Part shown: one piece after another, positions 53,462-62,580 of the stretch | Numbering within the stretch: the first letter of the stretch is position 1 | Layout: each line of letters opens with the position of its first letter | DNA from: Herminiimonas sp. | GTDB taxonomy: Bacteria; Pseudomonadota; Gammaproteobacteria; Burkholderiales; Burkholderiaceae | Assembly: GCF_030655415.1 (NCBI RefSeq) | Contig: NZ_JAURVN010000015.1 | Coordinates: 248,001-312,000 of the forward strand | Length of the DNA stretch: 64,000 nt | Direction: 5' to 3' | Program-made: the position numbers and the translations under genes | Notes under the pieces: model-generated | What the model was told of the DNA's origin: nothing | The model's input: only the letters and a program-made list of their open reading frames with translations | Databases searched by the model: none

Positions 53462-53863
53462 TTACTTGGTAACAGGCAAACCTTGCGATTGCCATGCATC
53501 CAAGCCACCTAGTAAACTAGCGGCTTCGGTGTAGCCCGCTTTCTTCAGTTGTGCGGTCGCTTGTGCCGATTTCAATCCCTTGGCGCAGACAACAACCACT
53601 GGACGCGCCTTGAATTTTTCCAATTCATCGATGCGTGTTTTCAATTCTTTTAATGGAATGTTTTTCGCGTCACGGATATGTCCGGCAGCAAATTCATCTG
53701 CAGTTCTGACGTCGAGAATCAGGGTTTTTCCCTGATTAATGATCTGGGTTGCCTGTAATGGCGTAAGTTTTGCACCCATGCGTTGCAGTGTATGTGCGAC
53801 CAATGCGCCGCCGGATACCAAGACGAGGACAATCAGAATAATGTTATCAATGATGAATTTCAC
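53462..53863 (-). CDS. membrane-anchored rhodanese-like protein
   Basis: The 133-residue protein has an N-terminal membrane helix (residues 7-25) and a rhodanese domain. The catalytic cysteine is in VVVVCAKGLKSAQAT, followed by LGGLDAWQSQGLP. Rhodaneses move sulfane sulfur; the YibN-like members next to grxC and secB have no proven substrate. It is divergent from gpmA, with 106 bp between the two starts. Confidence 0.92.
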   Translation of the reverse strand: MKFIIDNIILIVLVLVSGGALVAHTLQRMGAKLTPLQATQIINQGKTLILDVRTADEFAAGHIRDAKNIPLKELKTRIDELEKFKARPVVVVCAKGLKSAQATAQLKKAGYTEAASLLGGLDAWQSQGLPVTK

Positions 53864-53969
53864 GTTGTTCCAATGAGTAGAAAGAATGTTCGCATTATAA
53901 AATAGAAGACCGAATACAATTCGGATTCGGCATTTTGCATCAAAAAACCATTACTTACCTATTAGAACC

Positions 53970-54716
53970 ATGTACAAAATCGTATTGATGCGCCACGGCG
54001 AGTCCACATGGAACCTCGATAACCGCTTTACCGGCTGGGCCGATGTCGATTTGACGGAAAAAGGTTGTGCTGAAGCAAAGCACGCCGGTCAACTGCTGCG
54101 CGAAGCCGGATTTACCTTCGATCTGGCGTATTCCTCAGTCTTGAAACGCGCGATACGCACGATGTGGATCACGCTCGACGAGATGGATCTGATGTGGATA
54201 CCGGTCGTCTGCGACTGGCACCTGAACGAACGCCATTACGGCGCGTTACAAGGCATGAACAAAGCGGAAACGGCAAAAGAATACGGCGCTGACCAGGTTC
54301 TGCAATGGCGTCGCAGCTACGACATTCCGCCAAAACCACTGGCAGAAGACGATCCGCGCACGATGTACAACGATCCGCGCTATGCCAATCTGAAGCGTGA
54401 AGAAATTCCGCTGGGCGAATGTCTGAAAGATACATTGCTGCGCGTAGAACCATATTGGAATGACACCATCGTTCCATCAATCCGTGCCGGCAAACAAATC
54501 ATCATCTCGGCGCACGGCAACAGCCTGCGCGCGCTGATCAAGATTCTGGACGGCATCAGCGATCAAGACATCGTTTCGCTCAGCATTCCAAATGGCCGCC
54601 CTATCGTCTATGAGCTGGATGACAACTTGAAACCGATACGCCACTACTATCTCGGCGATCAGGCATCGCTGGAAGCAGCCGTCAAAGCAGCCGCCAGCCA
54701 CGGACCAACCCCATAA
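53970..54716 (+). CDS. gpmA: 2,3-bisphosphoglycerate-dependent phosphoglycerate mutase
   Basis: GpmA interconverts 3- and 2-phosphoglycerate in glycolysis. The 248-residue protein has the phosphohistidine motif [10 protein letters not shown] near the start, [17 protein letters not shown], and the second catalytic histidine in [14 protein letters not shown]. All are intact. The following murein-activator gene is on the same strand. Confidence 0.97.
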   Translation: MYKIVLMRHGESTWNLDNRFTGWADVDLTEKGCAEAKHAGQLLREAGFTFDLAYSSVLKRAIRTMWITLDEMDLMWIPVVCDWHLNERHYGALQGMNKAETAKEYGADQVLQWRRSYDIPPKPLAEDDPRTMYNDPRYANLKREEIPLGECLKDTLLRVEPYWNDTIVPSIRAGKQIIISAHGNSLRALIKILDGISDQDIVSLSIPNGRPIVYELDDNLKPIRHYYLGDQASLEAAVKAAASHGPTP

Positions 54717-54799
54717 ATTCCGTGCCAATTTCGCTTCTTTCGTCCTTCACTCGCAACACGCGCATACCCGTCGGTGACCAACTTCAAGGCTTTCCGGGT

Positions 54800-56182
54800 A
54801 TGCGTTTCATCACGTCGTGCGTCGTATTGGCACTCTGTGCCAGCATAGTTACCAACGCCAGAGCACAAAAAGCCACAGATCGCAGCAAGCAAAAAATCGT
54901 GGCCGAGAGTGAGCGCGCAGATTTGCGTCAAAAGCTGACGACACTCAAACGCAGCATAGACAAGACAGAAACCGCCAAGAGTTCTGCAGCCGATGCTTTG
55001 GCCAAATCCGAAGAAGCGATATCGGATGCACAACGCAATTTGCGCGACCTGGCTGAAGAACAGCAAAAAACCCAAGCCAAGCTGAAGGATTTATCCAGTC
55101 AGCAAGCCGCGCTGCAAAAAATCGTCGACGCCCAGCAGAGCCAGCTCGCCAAACTGCTGCGCGAACAATACATCGCCGGCAATGAAGATCGCATCAAGCT
55201 GCTGCTGTCTGGCGACAATCCGAACCGCATCAACCGCGAACTGCAATACATGGGCTACGTCTCGCGCGCGCAAGCAACGTTGATCGAATCATTGCGCACC
55301 AATCTGCAAGCGATTGCAGACAACCAGGCCAGCGTGCAAAACGCCAAGGAAGAACTAGACGAAATTGCTGGCGAAGCGCGCGAACAGCACGCGATTCTGC
55401 AAAAAGAAAAAGCCCAACGCGCGACTTTACTCTCACAGTTGTCCAACAAACTCACGGCACAACGCAAGGAAGTCGGCAACATCGAACGCGATGAAAAACG
55501 CTTGGCCAGTCTGGTCGACAAACTCGCCGTGTTAATTCAAGAACAACGTAAAGCCGAAGCTGCCGCAGCAGAAAAGCGCAAGCAGGAACGCGCCGCACGC
55601 GAACGCGAAGAACGCGAAAGACGTTTAGCGCTGGCAAAAAAACGTAGTGAACAAAACGACAAAACATCCAGTGGCAAAATTACCAATCCGAATGCGATTG
55701 AAGACGACGAGCCGCCAGTACGCGAAAAACCATCACAAGCCTTGGCCCGCAATGACCTGACGCCCGACGCCAGCGTCCAAGATGGAGCCTTCGCAGCACT
55801 GCGCGGCAAATTACGCCTGCCTATACGCGGCGACGTCACTGCCAAATTTGGCAATAAGCGCGGCGAAGGCCCGACCTGGAAAGGTTTGTTTATTCGCGCC
55901 GATGAAGGCACCGAAGTCAAAGCGGTCGCGCCCGGCCGCGTGGTATTTGCCGAATGGCTGCGCGGTTTTGGCAATTTGATCATTGTTGATCATGGCAGCC
56001 AGTACATGACGATTTACGGCAATAATCAGTCGGTGTTGAAACATGCTGGCGATGCGGTTAAAACCGGCGAAGTGATTGCCAGCACAGGTAATAGCGGCGG
56101 CAATGAACAATCAGGTTTATACTTTGAAATGCGACACCAAGGTCGTGCGTTTGACCCACTCAGTTGGGTAACTATTAGGTGA
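54800..56182 (+). CDS. envC: murein hydrolase activator, EnvC-like M23 family
   Basis: EnvC proteins activate the amidases AmiA/AmiB at the septum. The 460-residue protein has a signal peptide (cleavage near ARAQ), a long coiled-coil region (about 25-270) and a C-terminal LytM domain. The zinc site is degenerate: the usual H-x-H near the end reads GLYFEMRHQG, and YGNNQSV replaces YGHN. That matches activators rather than active peptidases. The start at ATG 54800 begins the signal peptide; an upstream GTG at 54722 adds 26 residues. It overlaps the next gene by four bases. Confidence 0.88.
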   Translation: MRFITSCVVLALCASIVTNARAQKATDRSKQKIVAESERADLRQKLTTLKRSIDKTETAKSSAADALAKSEEAISDAQRNLRDLAEEQQKTQAKLKDLSSQQAALQKIVDAQQSQLAKLLREQYIAGNEDRIKLLLSGDNPNRINRELQYMGYVSRAQATLIESLRTNLQAIADNQASVQNAKEELDEIAGEAREQHAILQKEKAQRATLLSQLSNKLTAQRKEVGNIERDEKRLASLVDKLAVLIQEQRKAEAAAAEKRKQERAAREREERERRLALAKKRSEQNDKTSSGKITNPNAIEDDEPPVREKPSQALARNDLTPDASVQDGAFAALRGKLRLPIRGDVTAKFGNKRGEGPTWKGLFIRADEGTEVKAVAPGRVVFAEWLRGFGNLIIVDHGSQYMTIYGNNQSVLKHAGDAVKTGEVIASTGNSGGNEQSGLYFEMRHQGRAFDPLSWVTIR

Positions 56183-57660
56183 ACATGGGAACGAAACTCA
56201 AGAATATCGGATTGATCGGTTTAGGCATGGTTGCCGGCGCGATCGGTATGGGCACGCAGCTGGATGCCATGGCACAGAAAAGTGCCGGTAATCCTTTGCC
56301 TATCGAGGAATTGCGCCAACTAGCCGATGTATTCGGACTCATCAAATCGGATTACGTCGAACCGGTCGATGATAAAAAATTGTTGACCGAAGCAATCTCC
56401 GGCATGGTCTCGTCACTGGACCCACATTCAGCCTATCTTGATAAAAAAGCATTCAAGGAATTGCGTGAAGGTACGCAAGGCAAGTTTGTCGGACTCGGTA
56501 TCGAAGTCGGCATGGAAGATGGTTACGTCAAAGTCATTTCGCCTATCGAAGATTCGCCTGCATATCGTGCGGGCATCAAGGCTGGCGATTTGATCACGCG
56601 CCTGGATTCGACTCCGGTCAAAGGTTTGACGCTGGACGAAGCAGTCAAAAAAATGCGCGGTGAACCGAATACCAAAATCACGCTGACGATTGCCCGCAAA
56701 GACGAAGACAAACCAATCATCACCACCATTACACGTCAGGAAATTCGCGTACAAAGCGTGAAATCCAAAATCGTTGAACCTGGTTATGCATGGCTGCGCG
56801 TTGCGCAATTCCAGGAACCGACAGTCGATGACATGGCGAAAAAAATCGCTGCGCTCTACGCACAAGATCCTAACTTGAAAGGTCTGGTACTCGACTTGCG
56901 TAACGATCCGGGCGGCGTATTGCCGGGCGCGATCGGCGTCTCTGCAGCCTTCTTGCCGAAAGACGTAGTCGTTACTTCGACCAATGGTCAGTTGCCTGAT
57001 TCGAAAGCCAGCTTCTACGCACGTCGCGAATTCTATGCAACGCGCGCAGTCGGTGATCCACTCGCAAAATTACCTGATGCGATCAAGAAAATCCCTATGG
57101 TGGTCTTGGTCAACTCCGGTTCAGCTTCTGCCTCTGAAATCGTGGCCGGCGCATTGCAGGATTACAAGCGCGCCACCATCATGGGTACGCAAACTTTCGG
57201 CAAAGGCTCGGTACAAACCATACGTCAGCTTTCCGCTGATACCGCGGTCAAATTGACGACCGCGCGTTACTACACACCTAGTGGCCGCTCGATTCAAGCC
57301 AAAGGCATCGTGCCGGATCTGATGGTGGATGAAACCGCAGAAGGCGATGGCTTGAACGGCTTGCGTCTGCGTGAAGCCGATCTGCAAAAGCATTTGATCA
57401 ACGACAAGGACAAAGAAGCTGAAGCCCGTCCTGCAGTTGATGAACTGGAAGAAGAACAACGCATCGCTGCGTTGGAGAAAAAACGCAAACCACTGGAATT
57501 CGGCAGCAAAGACGACTTCCAGTTGGCACAAGCTTTGAATCATTTGAAAGGCTTGCCTGTCATTCTTTCGAAAGCAAAAGTCGAAGTGAAGAAAGAACCT
57601 GGCATCAACCAACCAAAAACAGATTCAAAAACTGAACCGAAAACCGACGACAAGAAATAG
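56179..57660 (+). CDS. ctpA: S41 family C-terminal processing peptidase
   Basis: This serine protease trims exported proteins at their C-termini. The 493-residue protein has a membrane or signal segment (8-25), a PDZ domain (about 95-180) and the S41 domain with catalytic Ser in VNSGSASASEIVAGAL and Lys in GTQTFGKGSVQ. The C-terminal 100 residues are rich in Glu and Lys. The GTG start overlaps the envC stop (GTGA); ATG 56185 is a near alternative. Linkage to EnvC is common in proteobacteria and suggests shared cell-wall work. Confidence 0.93.
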   Translation: MNMGTKLKNIGLIGLGMVAGAIGMGTQLDAMAQKSAGNPLPIEELRQLADVFGLIKSDYVEPVDDKKLLTEAISGMVSSLDPHSAYLDKKAFKELREGTQGKFVGLGIEVGMEDGYVKVISPIEDSPAYRAGIKAGDLITRLDSTPVKGLTLDEAVKKMRGEPNTKITLTIARKDEDKPIITTITRQEIRVQSVKSKIVEPGYAWLRVAQFQEPTVDDMAKKIAALYAQDPNLKGLVLDLRNDPGGVLPGAIGVSAAFLPKDVVVTSTNGQLPDSKASFYARREFYATRAVGDPLAKLPDAIKKIPMVVLVNSGSASASEIVAGALQDYKRATIMGTQTFGKGSVQTIRQLSADTAVKLTTARYYTPSGRSIQAKGIVPDLMVDETAEGDGLNGLRLREADLQKHLINDKDKEAEARPAVDELEEEQRIAALEKKRKPLEFGSKDDFQLAQALNHLKGLPVILSKAKVEVKKEPGINQPKTDSKTEPKTDDKK

Positions 57661-57674
57661 TCGCCAGCATTCGC

Positions 57675-57704
57675 AAAAAAGGCCGCAGCGATGCGGCTTT
57701 TTTT
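57675..57704 (+). terminator. ctpA terminator
   Basis: GCCGCA pairs with TGCGGC around GCGA, with an A-run before and TTTTTTT after. Confidence 0.93.
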
Positions 57705-57787
57705 GATTGCAGCACAGTGTTTTCTTCCAACAGTTCTGCAAATAATTTACGCAGCATGCATCACTCATCAAGCAACTCGGACACCTT

Positions 57788-58540
57788 ATGAACGACCAAC
57801 AATTACTGCGTTACTCACGCCACATCCTGCTCGATGAAATTGATATCGAAGGCCAGGAGAAATTGTTGGCGGCGCATGCGTTGATCATAGGTGCAGGTGG
57901 CTTGGGTTCGCCTGCAGCGTTCTATCTAGCCTCCGCCGGCATCGGCACCATCACGCTGGTCGATGACGACACAGTCGATCTGACCAATCTGCAACGGCAG
58001 ATTTTGCATACGACAGAACGGGTTGGTCAGGCCAAGGTTTTATCGGGACAGCACACGCTGACTGAAATTAATCCAACGATAGAAATCGTCGCGCTGAAAG
58101 AACGTGTTTCAGGCGAACGTCTGAATGAACTCGTACGCAATGCATCAGTAGTATTGGATTGCAGCGACAACTTCGCCACCCGGCATGCCATCAATCGCGC
58201 TTGCGTTGCGAATCGCGTGCCGCTGGTTTCCGGCGCGGCGATCAAGTTCGATGGTCAAATCAGTGTGTTCGATAAACGCGATGAAAACGCGCCGTGCTAT
58301 TCCTGCCTGTTCCCGGAAGATCAGCAGTTTGAAGAAGTGAATTGCGGCACGATGGGCGTATTCGCACCACTGGTGGGCATCATAGGCAGCATGCAAGCGG
58401 CGGAAGCATTGAAGGTGATTGCAGGCATCGGAGAGCCGTTAAAAGGCCGCCTGTTATTGCTGGATGCGCGGACGATGGAATGGAACAGCATCAAGTTTGC
58501 ACGCAATGCCAATTGCAGCGTTTGCGGGCATGCTCATTAA
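57788..58540 (+). CDS. moeB: MoeB/ThiF family adenylyltransferase
   Basis: The 250-residue E1-like enzyme activates the C-terminus of a sulfur-carrier protein (MoaD in molybdopterin synthesis, or ThiS). It has the ATP-binding GAGGLGSPAAFYLA, the DDDTVDLTNLQRQ segment and two cysteine pairs for zinc: CYSC in APCYSCLFPE and CSVCGH at the end. It lacks a C-terminal rhodanese domain. Which carrier it serves cannot be told here, since no other moa or thi gene is near. Confidence 0.9.
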   Translation: MNDQQLLRYSRHILLDEIDIEGQEKLLAAHALIIGAGGLGSPAAFYLASAGIGTITLVDDDTVDLTNLQRQILHTTERVGQAKVLSGQHTLTEINPTIEIVALKERVSGERLNELVRNASVVLDCSDNFATRHAINRACVANRVPLVSGAAIKFDGQISVFDKRDENAPCYSCLFPEDQQFEEVNCGTMGVFAPLVGIIGSMQAAEALKVIAGIGEPLKGRLLLLDARTMEWNSIKFARNANCSVCGHAH

Positions 58541-58586
58541 ATTCAGATTCAGAAATTAGTCAGCTAGAAGTGCATCAGTAAAACTT

Positions 58587-58615
58587 TTTGAGTTGCGGTC
58601 TCGCCGCAACTCAAA
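58587..58615. repeat. inverted repeat between convergent genes
   Basis: TTTGAGTTGCGG (58587-58598) pairs with CCGCAACTCAAA (58604-58615) around TCTCG. It lies between moeB and the convergent PilJ-type gene and may end both transcripts, though no T-tract follows on the plus strand. Confidence 0.6.
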
Positions 58616-58630
58616 CTACAACATACGCGC

Positions 58631-59434
58631 TTAACTCAACTGCTCGTACATCCCGGTAATCCTGTCCATCGTTTCCAGAATGCGTTCGCTGGTGGTAGCC
58701 ACATTGGTCGCAAAGCGCACCTTGGTTTCCATACTATCCGCACTACTCTTCAACGCTTGATCGAAGAAAAACCATTGCTGTTGTGCCAGTGTCATTTCTG
58801 CGTTGATCGCTGGCGTATTCTTCGGCGACGTCGATAGCTCCGTCATCCCCAGCAAAAATTCGTCGCGCGCCTTGGCCAGATTGATCAGCCCATCCGACGA
58901 TGCCACACCCCAATTGATCGCTTGATAAAACTTCGCCATACGTTGCGACAACATACGCTGACGTCCCGAAATATTAACCAGCCGCGCTGCTGCCGAACCT
59001 GAAGTTTTTTCCAACTGGACCGTGGACGCATGTGCCAGTGCCAGGACTTGTTCATTGACCACCATGATGGTTTTCGCATCCTGACGATTCGGCGCATTGC
59101 CCACCAACACGGTCTTGTAGCCAGCCCAGGTTTTTCTCAAGTCAGCCAAGGTTGCCTTGTTTTCCGGCGTGGGAGCGAACGCTTCCAGCTCATACAGTTG
59201 ACGCTCAAACAAAGCGATGGAGGCGCTGAATATTTTTTTCGAACGTGGCAAATCGATGGATTGGCCGATCTGCAAATAACTTTTTGCCATACGCTGCGAC
59301 AGCATCCGTTGACGGCCGGATTTATTGATGGCGTCATTGATGTGCGTGATAGGCCCATCCGCATACGCGGCCGGAAAAACCAGCAAACTTGTGCTGGCAG
59401 CCAAACTGGCTTGAAGAAAGTGACGCCTGTTCAT
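58631..59434 (-). CDS. exported protein with duplicated PilJ-type motif
   Basis: The 267-residue protein starts MNRRHFLQASLAAS, a Tat-like RRxFL signal with cleavage near AYADG. The motif SGRQRMLSQRMAK, the hallmark of the PilJ/type IV pilus chemoreceptor N-terminal domain, occurs twice: residues 39-51 and 156-168. The two halves are mostly helical and form a tandem repeat. No methyl-accepting or output domain follows and no membrane anchor other than the signal is seen, so it is probably a soluble periplasmic sensor-like protein. Ligand and partner unknown. Confidence 0.83.
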   Translation of the reverse strand: MNRRHFLQASLAASTSLLVFPAAYADGPITHINDAINKSGRQRMLSQRMAKSYLQIGQSIDLPRSKKIFSASIALFERQLYELEAFAPTPENKATLADLRKTWAGYKTVLVGNAPNRQDAKTIMVVNEQVLALAHASTVQLEKTSGSAAARLVNISGRQRMLSQRMAKFYQAINWGVASSDGLINLAKARDEFLLGMTELSTSPKNTPAINAEMTLAQQQWFFFDQALKSSADSMETKVRFATNVATTSERILETMDRITGMYEQLS

Positions 59435-59737
59435 TTTTATTCCTTATTATTTTGGGCTACCGTCGAATTGAGACAGGATCGGTATAGATTCCTGACTGCA
59501 AAAGATGTGCCAGCCGCGCCCTGCAGCACTAGGCAAACGCCAGTCATGCGGCTCTCGCATCATCGCCAAATTGGTGCGTGATCAAGCTGAGTCAGCATGC
59601 CATTGCACCAACAAAGACGATGACATCCCTTTACATAACTTTACCGCTCGCTAGCGTGGCCGCAACAGAGCCGCACTACAGTAACTCCATGCCCGCAAAA
59701 CACAGCGAGCACCACTTGAACCACAAAGGAGTTTCGA
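59435..59737. other. 303-bp divergent non-coding interval
   Basis: This stretch lies between the divergent PilJ-type and Spy-like genes. A 60-codon plus-strand frame (59578-59760) crosses the Spy start and looks like chance. I see no RNA gene; both promoters should lie here. Confidence 0.45.
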
Positions 59738-60337
59738 ATGAACAAGCAAATCGCAGGTAAAGCATCTTTCGTTAAAAGTACGCCACACGGTCGTCGCCTG
59801 ATGATGATCACTGCTGGCGCCGCGCTGGTCAGCGCTCTTTCCATCGTCGGAGTCAGCTACGCACAAGAAGGCCCTGCTGCGCAAAAGCCAACAGCAGAAC
59901 GCCATTTCGGCCCGCACGGAAAAATGGATCCGGCAAAAGCAGAAAAACGCTTTCAGCACATGTTGAAACGTTTGGTGCCAGATGCAACCGCGGAACAAAA
60001 AACCAAATTGAGCGCGATCGCAAAAGCAGCCTTCACTGACCTGCGCCCTATCCAGGAAAAAAGCCGCGAAGCACGTGCACAAGGCGTGAAATTGCTGGCG
60101 CAGCCAACGATCGATCGCAATGCGCTTGAACAAGTCCGTCAAACGCAACAGCAATTGGACGATCAGCGTTCACGTCGCATGTCACAGGCATTTGCCGATG
60201 CCGCCGAAGTGCTGACACCTGCGCAACGCGTCAAAGCAGCGGAAGAAATTGGCAAACGCGGCCATCGTTTTGGTCCTGATGGTAAAGGCCCACGCCCTGA
60301 TCATCGCGGCGGTCCTGCACCAGCAGCAAAACCATAA
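59738..60337 (+). CDS. Spy/CpxP family periplasmic protein
   Basis: The 199-residue protein has a signal peptide with a long n-region (cleavage near SYAQEG, residue 43) and a helical domain of the Spy/CpxP type with the second LTxxQ motif intact (EVLTPAQRV) and the first degenerate (PDATAEQK). Ends are rich in His, Gly and Pro (RFGPDGKGPRPDHRGG), possibly metal-binding. Such proteins are chaperones or inhibitors of the envelope-stress kinase. A two-component system follows 219 bp later, the Cpx arrangement. GGAG precedes the ATG. Confidence 0.85.
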   Translation: MNKQIAGKASFVKSTPHGRRLMMITAGAALVSALSIVGVSYAQEGPAAQKPTAERHFGPHGKMDPAKAEKRFQHMLKRLVPDATAEQKTKLSAIAKAAFTDLRPIQEKSREARAQGVKLLAQPTIDRNALEQVRQTQQQLDDQRSRRMSQAFADAAEVLTPAQRVKAAEEIGKRGHRFGPDGKGPRPDHRGGPAPAAKP

Positions 60338-60357
60338 GCCTAGGGCTTGTAGGAACA

Positions 60358-60392
60358 GCGCCAGCATCACCGGAAATCGGTCATGCTGGCGC
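60358..60392 (+). terminator. hairpin after the Spy-like gene
   Basis: GCGCCAGCAT pairs with ATGCTGGCGC, with an inner CCG/CGG pairing around GAAAT. The tail GGGCGTTTTAG is only weakly T-rich, so it may terminate or attenuate transcription into the two-component genes. Confidence 0.65.
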
Positions 60393-60556
60393 GGGCGTTT
60401 TAGAACGCCGGTACAAAATTTTGCAGCGAATTTGTAATAACGTTTTCAAAGTAACGCATCAGATTTTTCATTCCGCAATCGCATCGAACACATTTACAAG
60501 CGGAAGCAAACAGTACGATTCTCGTTTTGATTACGAAATGGAATTACACTAACAAA

Positions 60557-61279
60557 ATGACACAACGCCTACTGATGATAGAAGACGACCAACGCCTCGC
60601 CAGCATGGTCGCCACATACCTGAACCAAAACGGGTTCGAAGTGCAACACAGTGCTACGGCAAAAGATGGTTTGCATCAATTACAGCAAGCCGATGCCACG
60701 CAGCCGTTTGCCATTGTTCTGCTCGACCTGATGCTGCCAGATGCAGACGGCTTGGACGTCTGCCGTCAGATACGCGCACAACCGCAGCCGACAGGCGCAC
60801 TGCCGATTGTCATGCTGACGGCCAAGGGCGATCCTATGGACCGCGTAGTCGGGCTTGAACTAGGTGCCGACGATTACATACCCAAACCATTTGAACCGCG
60901 CGAATTACTGGCGCGATTGCGCGCCGTTTTGCGCAGGCAGCAAGGCATCGCCACAACGGGTGGCGAACGTGTGCTGCGTTTCGGCCGTTTGGAAATCGAT
61001 CTCGATGCGCGTGTGATTCGTCTCGACGATCAAGACAAACCTGTGACGGCTTATCAATTCAATTTATTGGCAGCGATGGCGGATAGAGCCGGACGTGTTT
61101 TATCGCGCGAGCAATTGATGGACGCCGTCAAAGGCGAACCGCTGGAAGCATTCGATCGATCAATCGACGTACACATAGGCCGCTTGCGCGCAGCGATTGA
61201 AGACGACCCTAAACAGCCTAAGCGCATCATCACCGTACGCGGCGCGGGCTACGTATTCGCGAAAGCACAAGATGTCTGA
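60557..61279 (+). CDS. OmpR/CpxR-type response regulator
   Basis: The 240-residue regulator has receiver residues D10-D11, phosphoacceptor D57 in VLLDLMLPDADG and Lys in YIPKPFEPRE, and a winged-helix output domain ending VRGAGYVFAKAQDV. ATG 60557 gives MTQRLLMIEDD; the ribosome binding site is weak. The kinase gene overlaps its end by eight bases. Confidence 0.93.
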   Translation: MTQRLLMIEDDQRLASMVATYLNQNGFEVQHSATAKDGLHQLQQADATQPFAIVLLDLMLPDADGLDVCRQIRAQPQPTGALPIVMLTAKGDPMDRVVGLELGADDYIPKPFEPRELLARLRAVLRRQQGIATTGGERVLRFGRLEIDLDARVIRLDDQDKPVTAYQFNLLAAMADRAGRVLSREQLMDAVKGEPLEAFDRSIDVHIGRLRAAIEDDPKQPKRIITVRGAGYVFAKAQDV

Positions 61280-62555
61280 AGCAGCGACACGATCACGTTT
61301 CCGCTGGTCGCACCGCTTGTATGTGCGCATCTATCTGGCGATGCTGATCAGCCTCACTGTGGCTGGTTTGTTGTTCGCTGCCGCGTGGCGCATGAATGCA
61401 GATTCGCGACAGATCGGCCCGAGTCTGGAATCGTTCGCCGCGATTGCATCCGACATTTTGCCGCCGCCAGAAGCCAGCAACGAAGAGCAGCAGCAAGCGC
61501 TCGAACGCTGGCAATCACGGATGCGCGCAGACTTGACGCTGTACTCAGCCAAGCGGGAAAAAATCGCTTCCGCTGGTCGTGAATTGCCGCCACTCGATGA
61601 AGCACAAACCACTAGCGGCTGGATGGGCGGTGGTCCGCCAGTGTTTGCGGTCAAATTACCGGATGATCGATGGCTGGTCGGTCAGCATCCGGGGCGACGC
61701 AAACCACCCTTCAGTTTTTTTACCACGCTGGTCTTGATAGGTCTGGCGATGGGTATAGGTTCTTATCCGATTGTGCGTCGTTTGACGCGCCGGCTGGAAC
61801 GTCTGCAAACCAGTGTTGAGGCCTTAGGTGCGGGTCAGTTATCGACACGCATTGCAGTAGAAGGACAAGATGAGGTCGGACGACTCGCGACCAGTTTCAA
61901 TCGTTCCGCCGCACGTATAGAAGCATTGGTTGATGCGCAAAAAGCTTTGCTGGCGAATGCATCGCACGAATTGCGCTCACCATTGGCACGCATACGCATG
62001 GCCATCGAATTAATGGGCAACGAAGCGCAGCCGGAAATACGCGGCGAACTGAAGCGCAACATCGGCGAACTCGATCAACTGATTGATGAGATTTTGCTCG
62101 CCAGCCGACTCGATGCGACTGCAGATACGGCACAAGCGTTTGAGAATATCGATCTCACTGCGCTGGTTGCTGAAGAATGCGCGCGCCTCGATGCGCAACT
62201 CGAAGCACAAGCGATTGAACTACCCGGCGATGCGCGGCTGTTGCGTCGCATGGTGCGCAATCTGTTGGAGAACGCAAAGCGCTATGGCAATGGCACAGCA
62301 ATCGACGTGACGCTTTCAAAGCATGGAAATAATATCTTGCTGCAGGTATGTGATGGCGGCCCTGGCGTTCCGGACAAAGAACGTGAAAAAATCTTTGAAC
62401 CCTTCTATCGCGTAGCTGGTGCCAGCGAGCGGGAAGGCGGTGTTGGTCTGGGCTTAAGTCTGGTGCGACAAATCGCGCGCAGGCACGGCGGCGATGTCAC
62501 CTGCGTTGTGCGTAACGAACCTGGCAGTTGTTTCAACGTCAGCTTGCCCGCCTGA
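61272..62555 (+). CDS. sensor histidine kinase, CpxA/RstB-like
   Basis: The 427-residue kinase has two membrane helices (about 20-40 and 150-170), a periplasmic loop of roughly 110 residues, a HAMP domain, the H-box ANASHELRSPLARIRMA, the N-box NLLENAKRYG and the G box DGGPGVPD. All catalytic parts are intact. The Spy/CpxP-like gene just upstream suggests a role in envelope stress. ATG 61272 is used, overlapping the regulator stop. Confidence 0.92.
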   Translation: MSEAATRSRFRWSHRLYVRIYLAMLISLTVAGLLFAAAWRMNADSRQIGPSLESFAAIASDILPPPEASNEEQQQALERWQSRMRADLTLYSAKREKIASAGRELPPLDEAQTTSGWMGGGPPVFAVKLPDDRWLVGQHPGRRKPPFSFFTTLVLIGLAMGIGSYPIVRRLTRRLERLQTSVEALGAGQLSTRIAVEGQDEVGRLATSFNRSAARIEALVDAQKALLANASHELRSPLARIRMAIELMGNEAQPEIRGELKRNIGELDQLIDEILLASRLDATADTAQAFENIDLTALVAEECARLDAQLEAQAIELPGDARLLRRMVRNLLENAKRYGNGTAIDVTLSKHGNNILLQVCDGGPGVPDKEREKIFEPFYRVAGASEREGGVGLGLSLVRQIARRHGGDVTCVVRNEPGSCFNVSLPA

Positions 62556-62580
62556 TTGTCAAAACCGCGACGATCGTTTT

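Noticed and set aside
59578..59760. 60-codon plus-strand frame crossing the Spy-like start
   Set aside because: It overlaps a well-supported gene start and has no features of its own.
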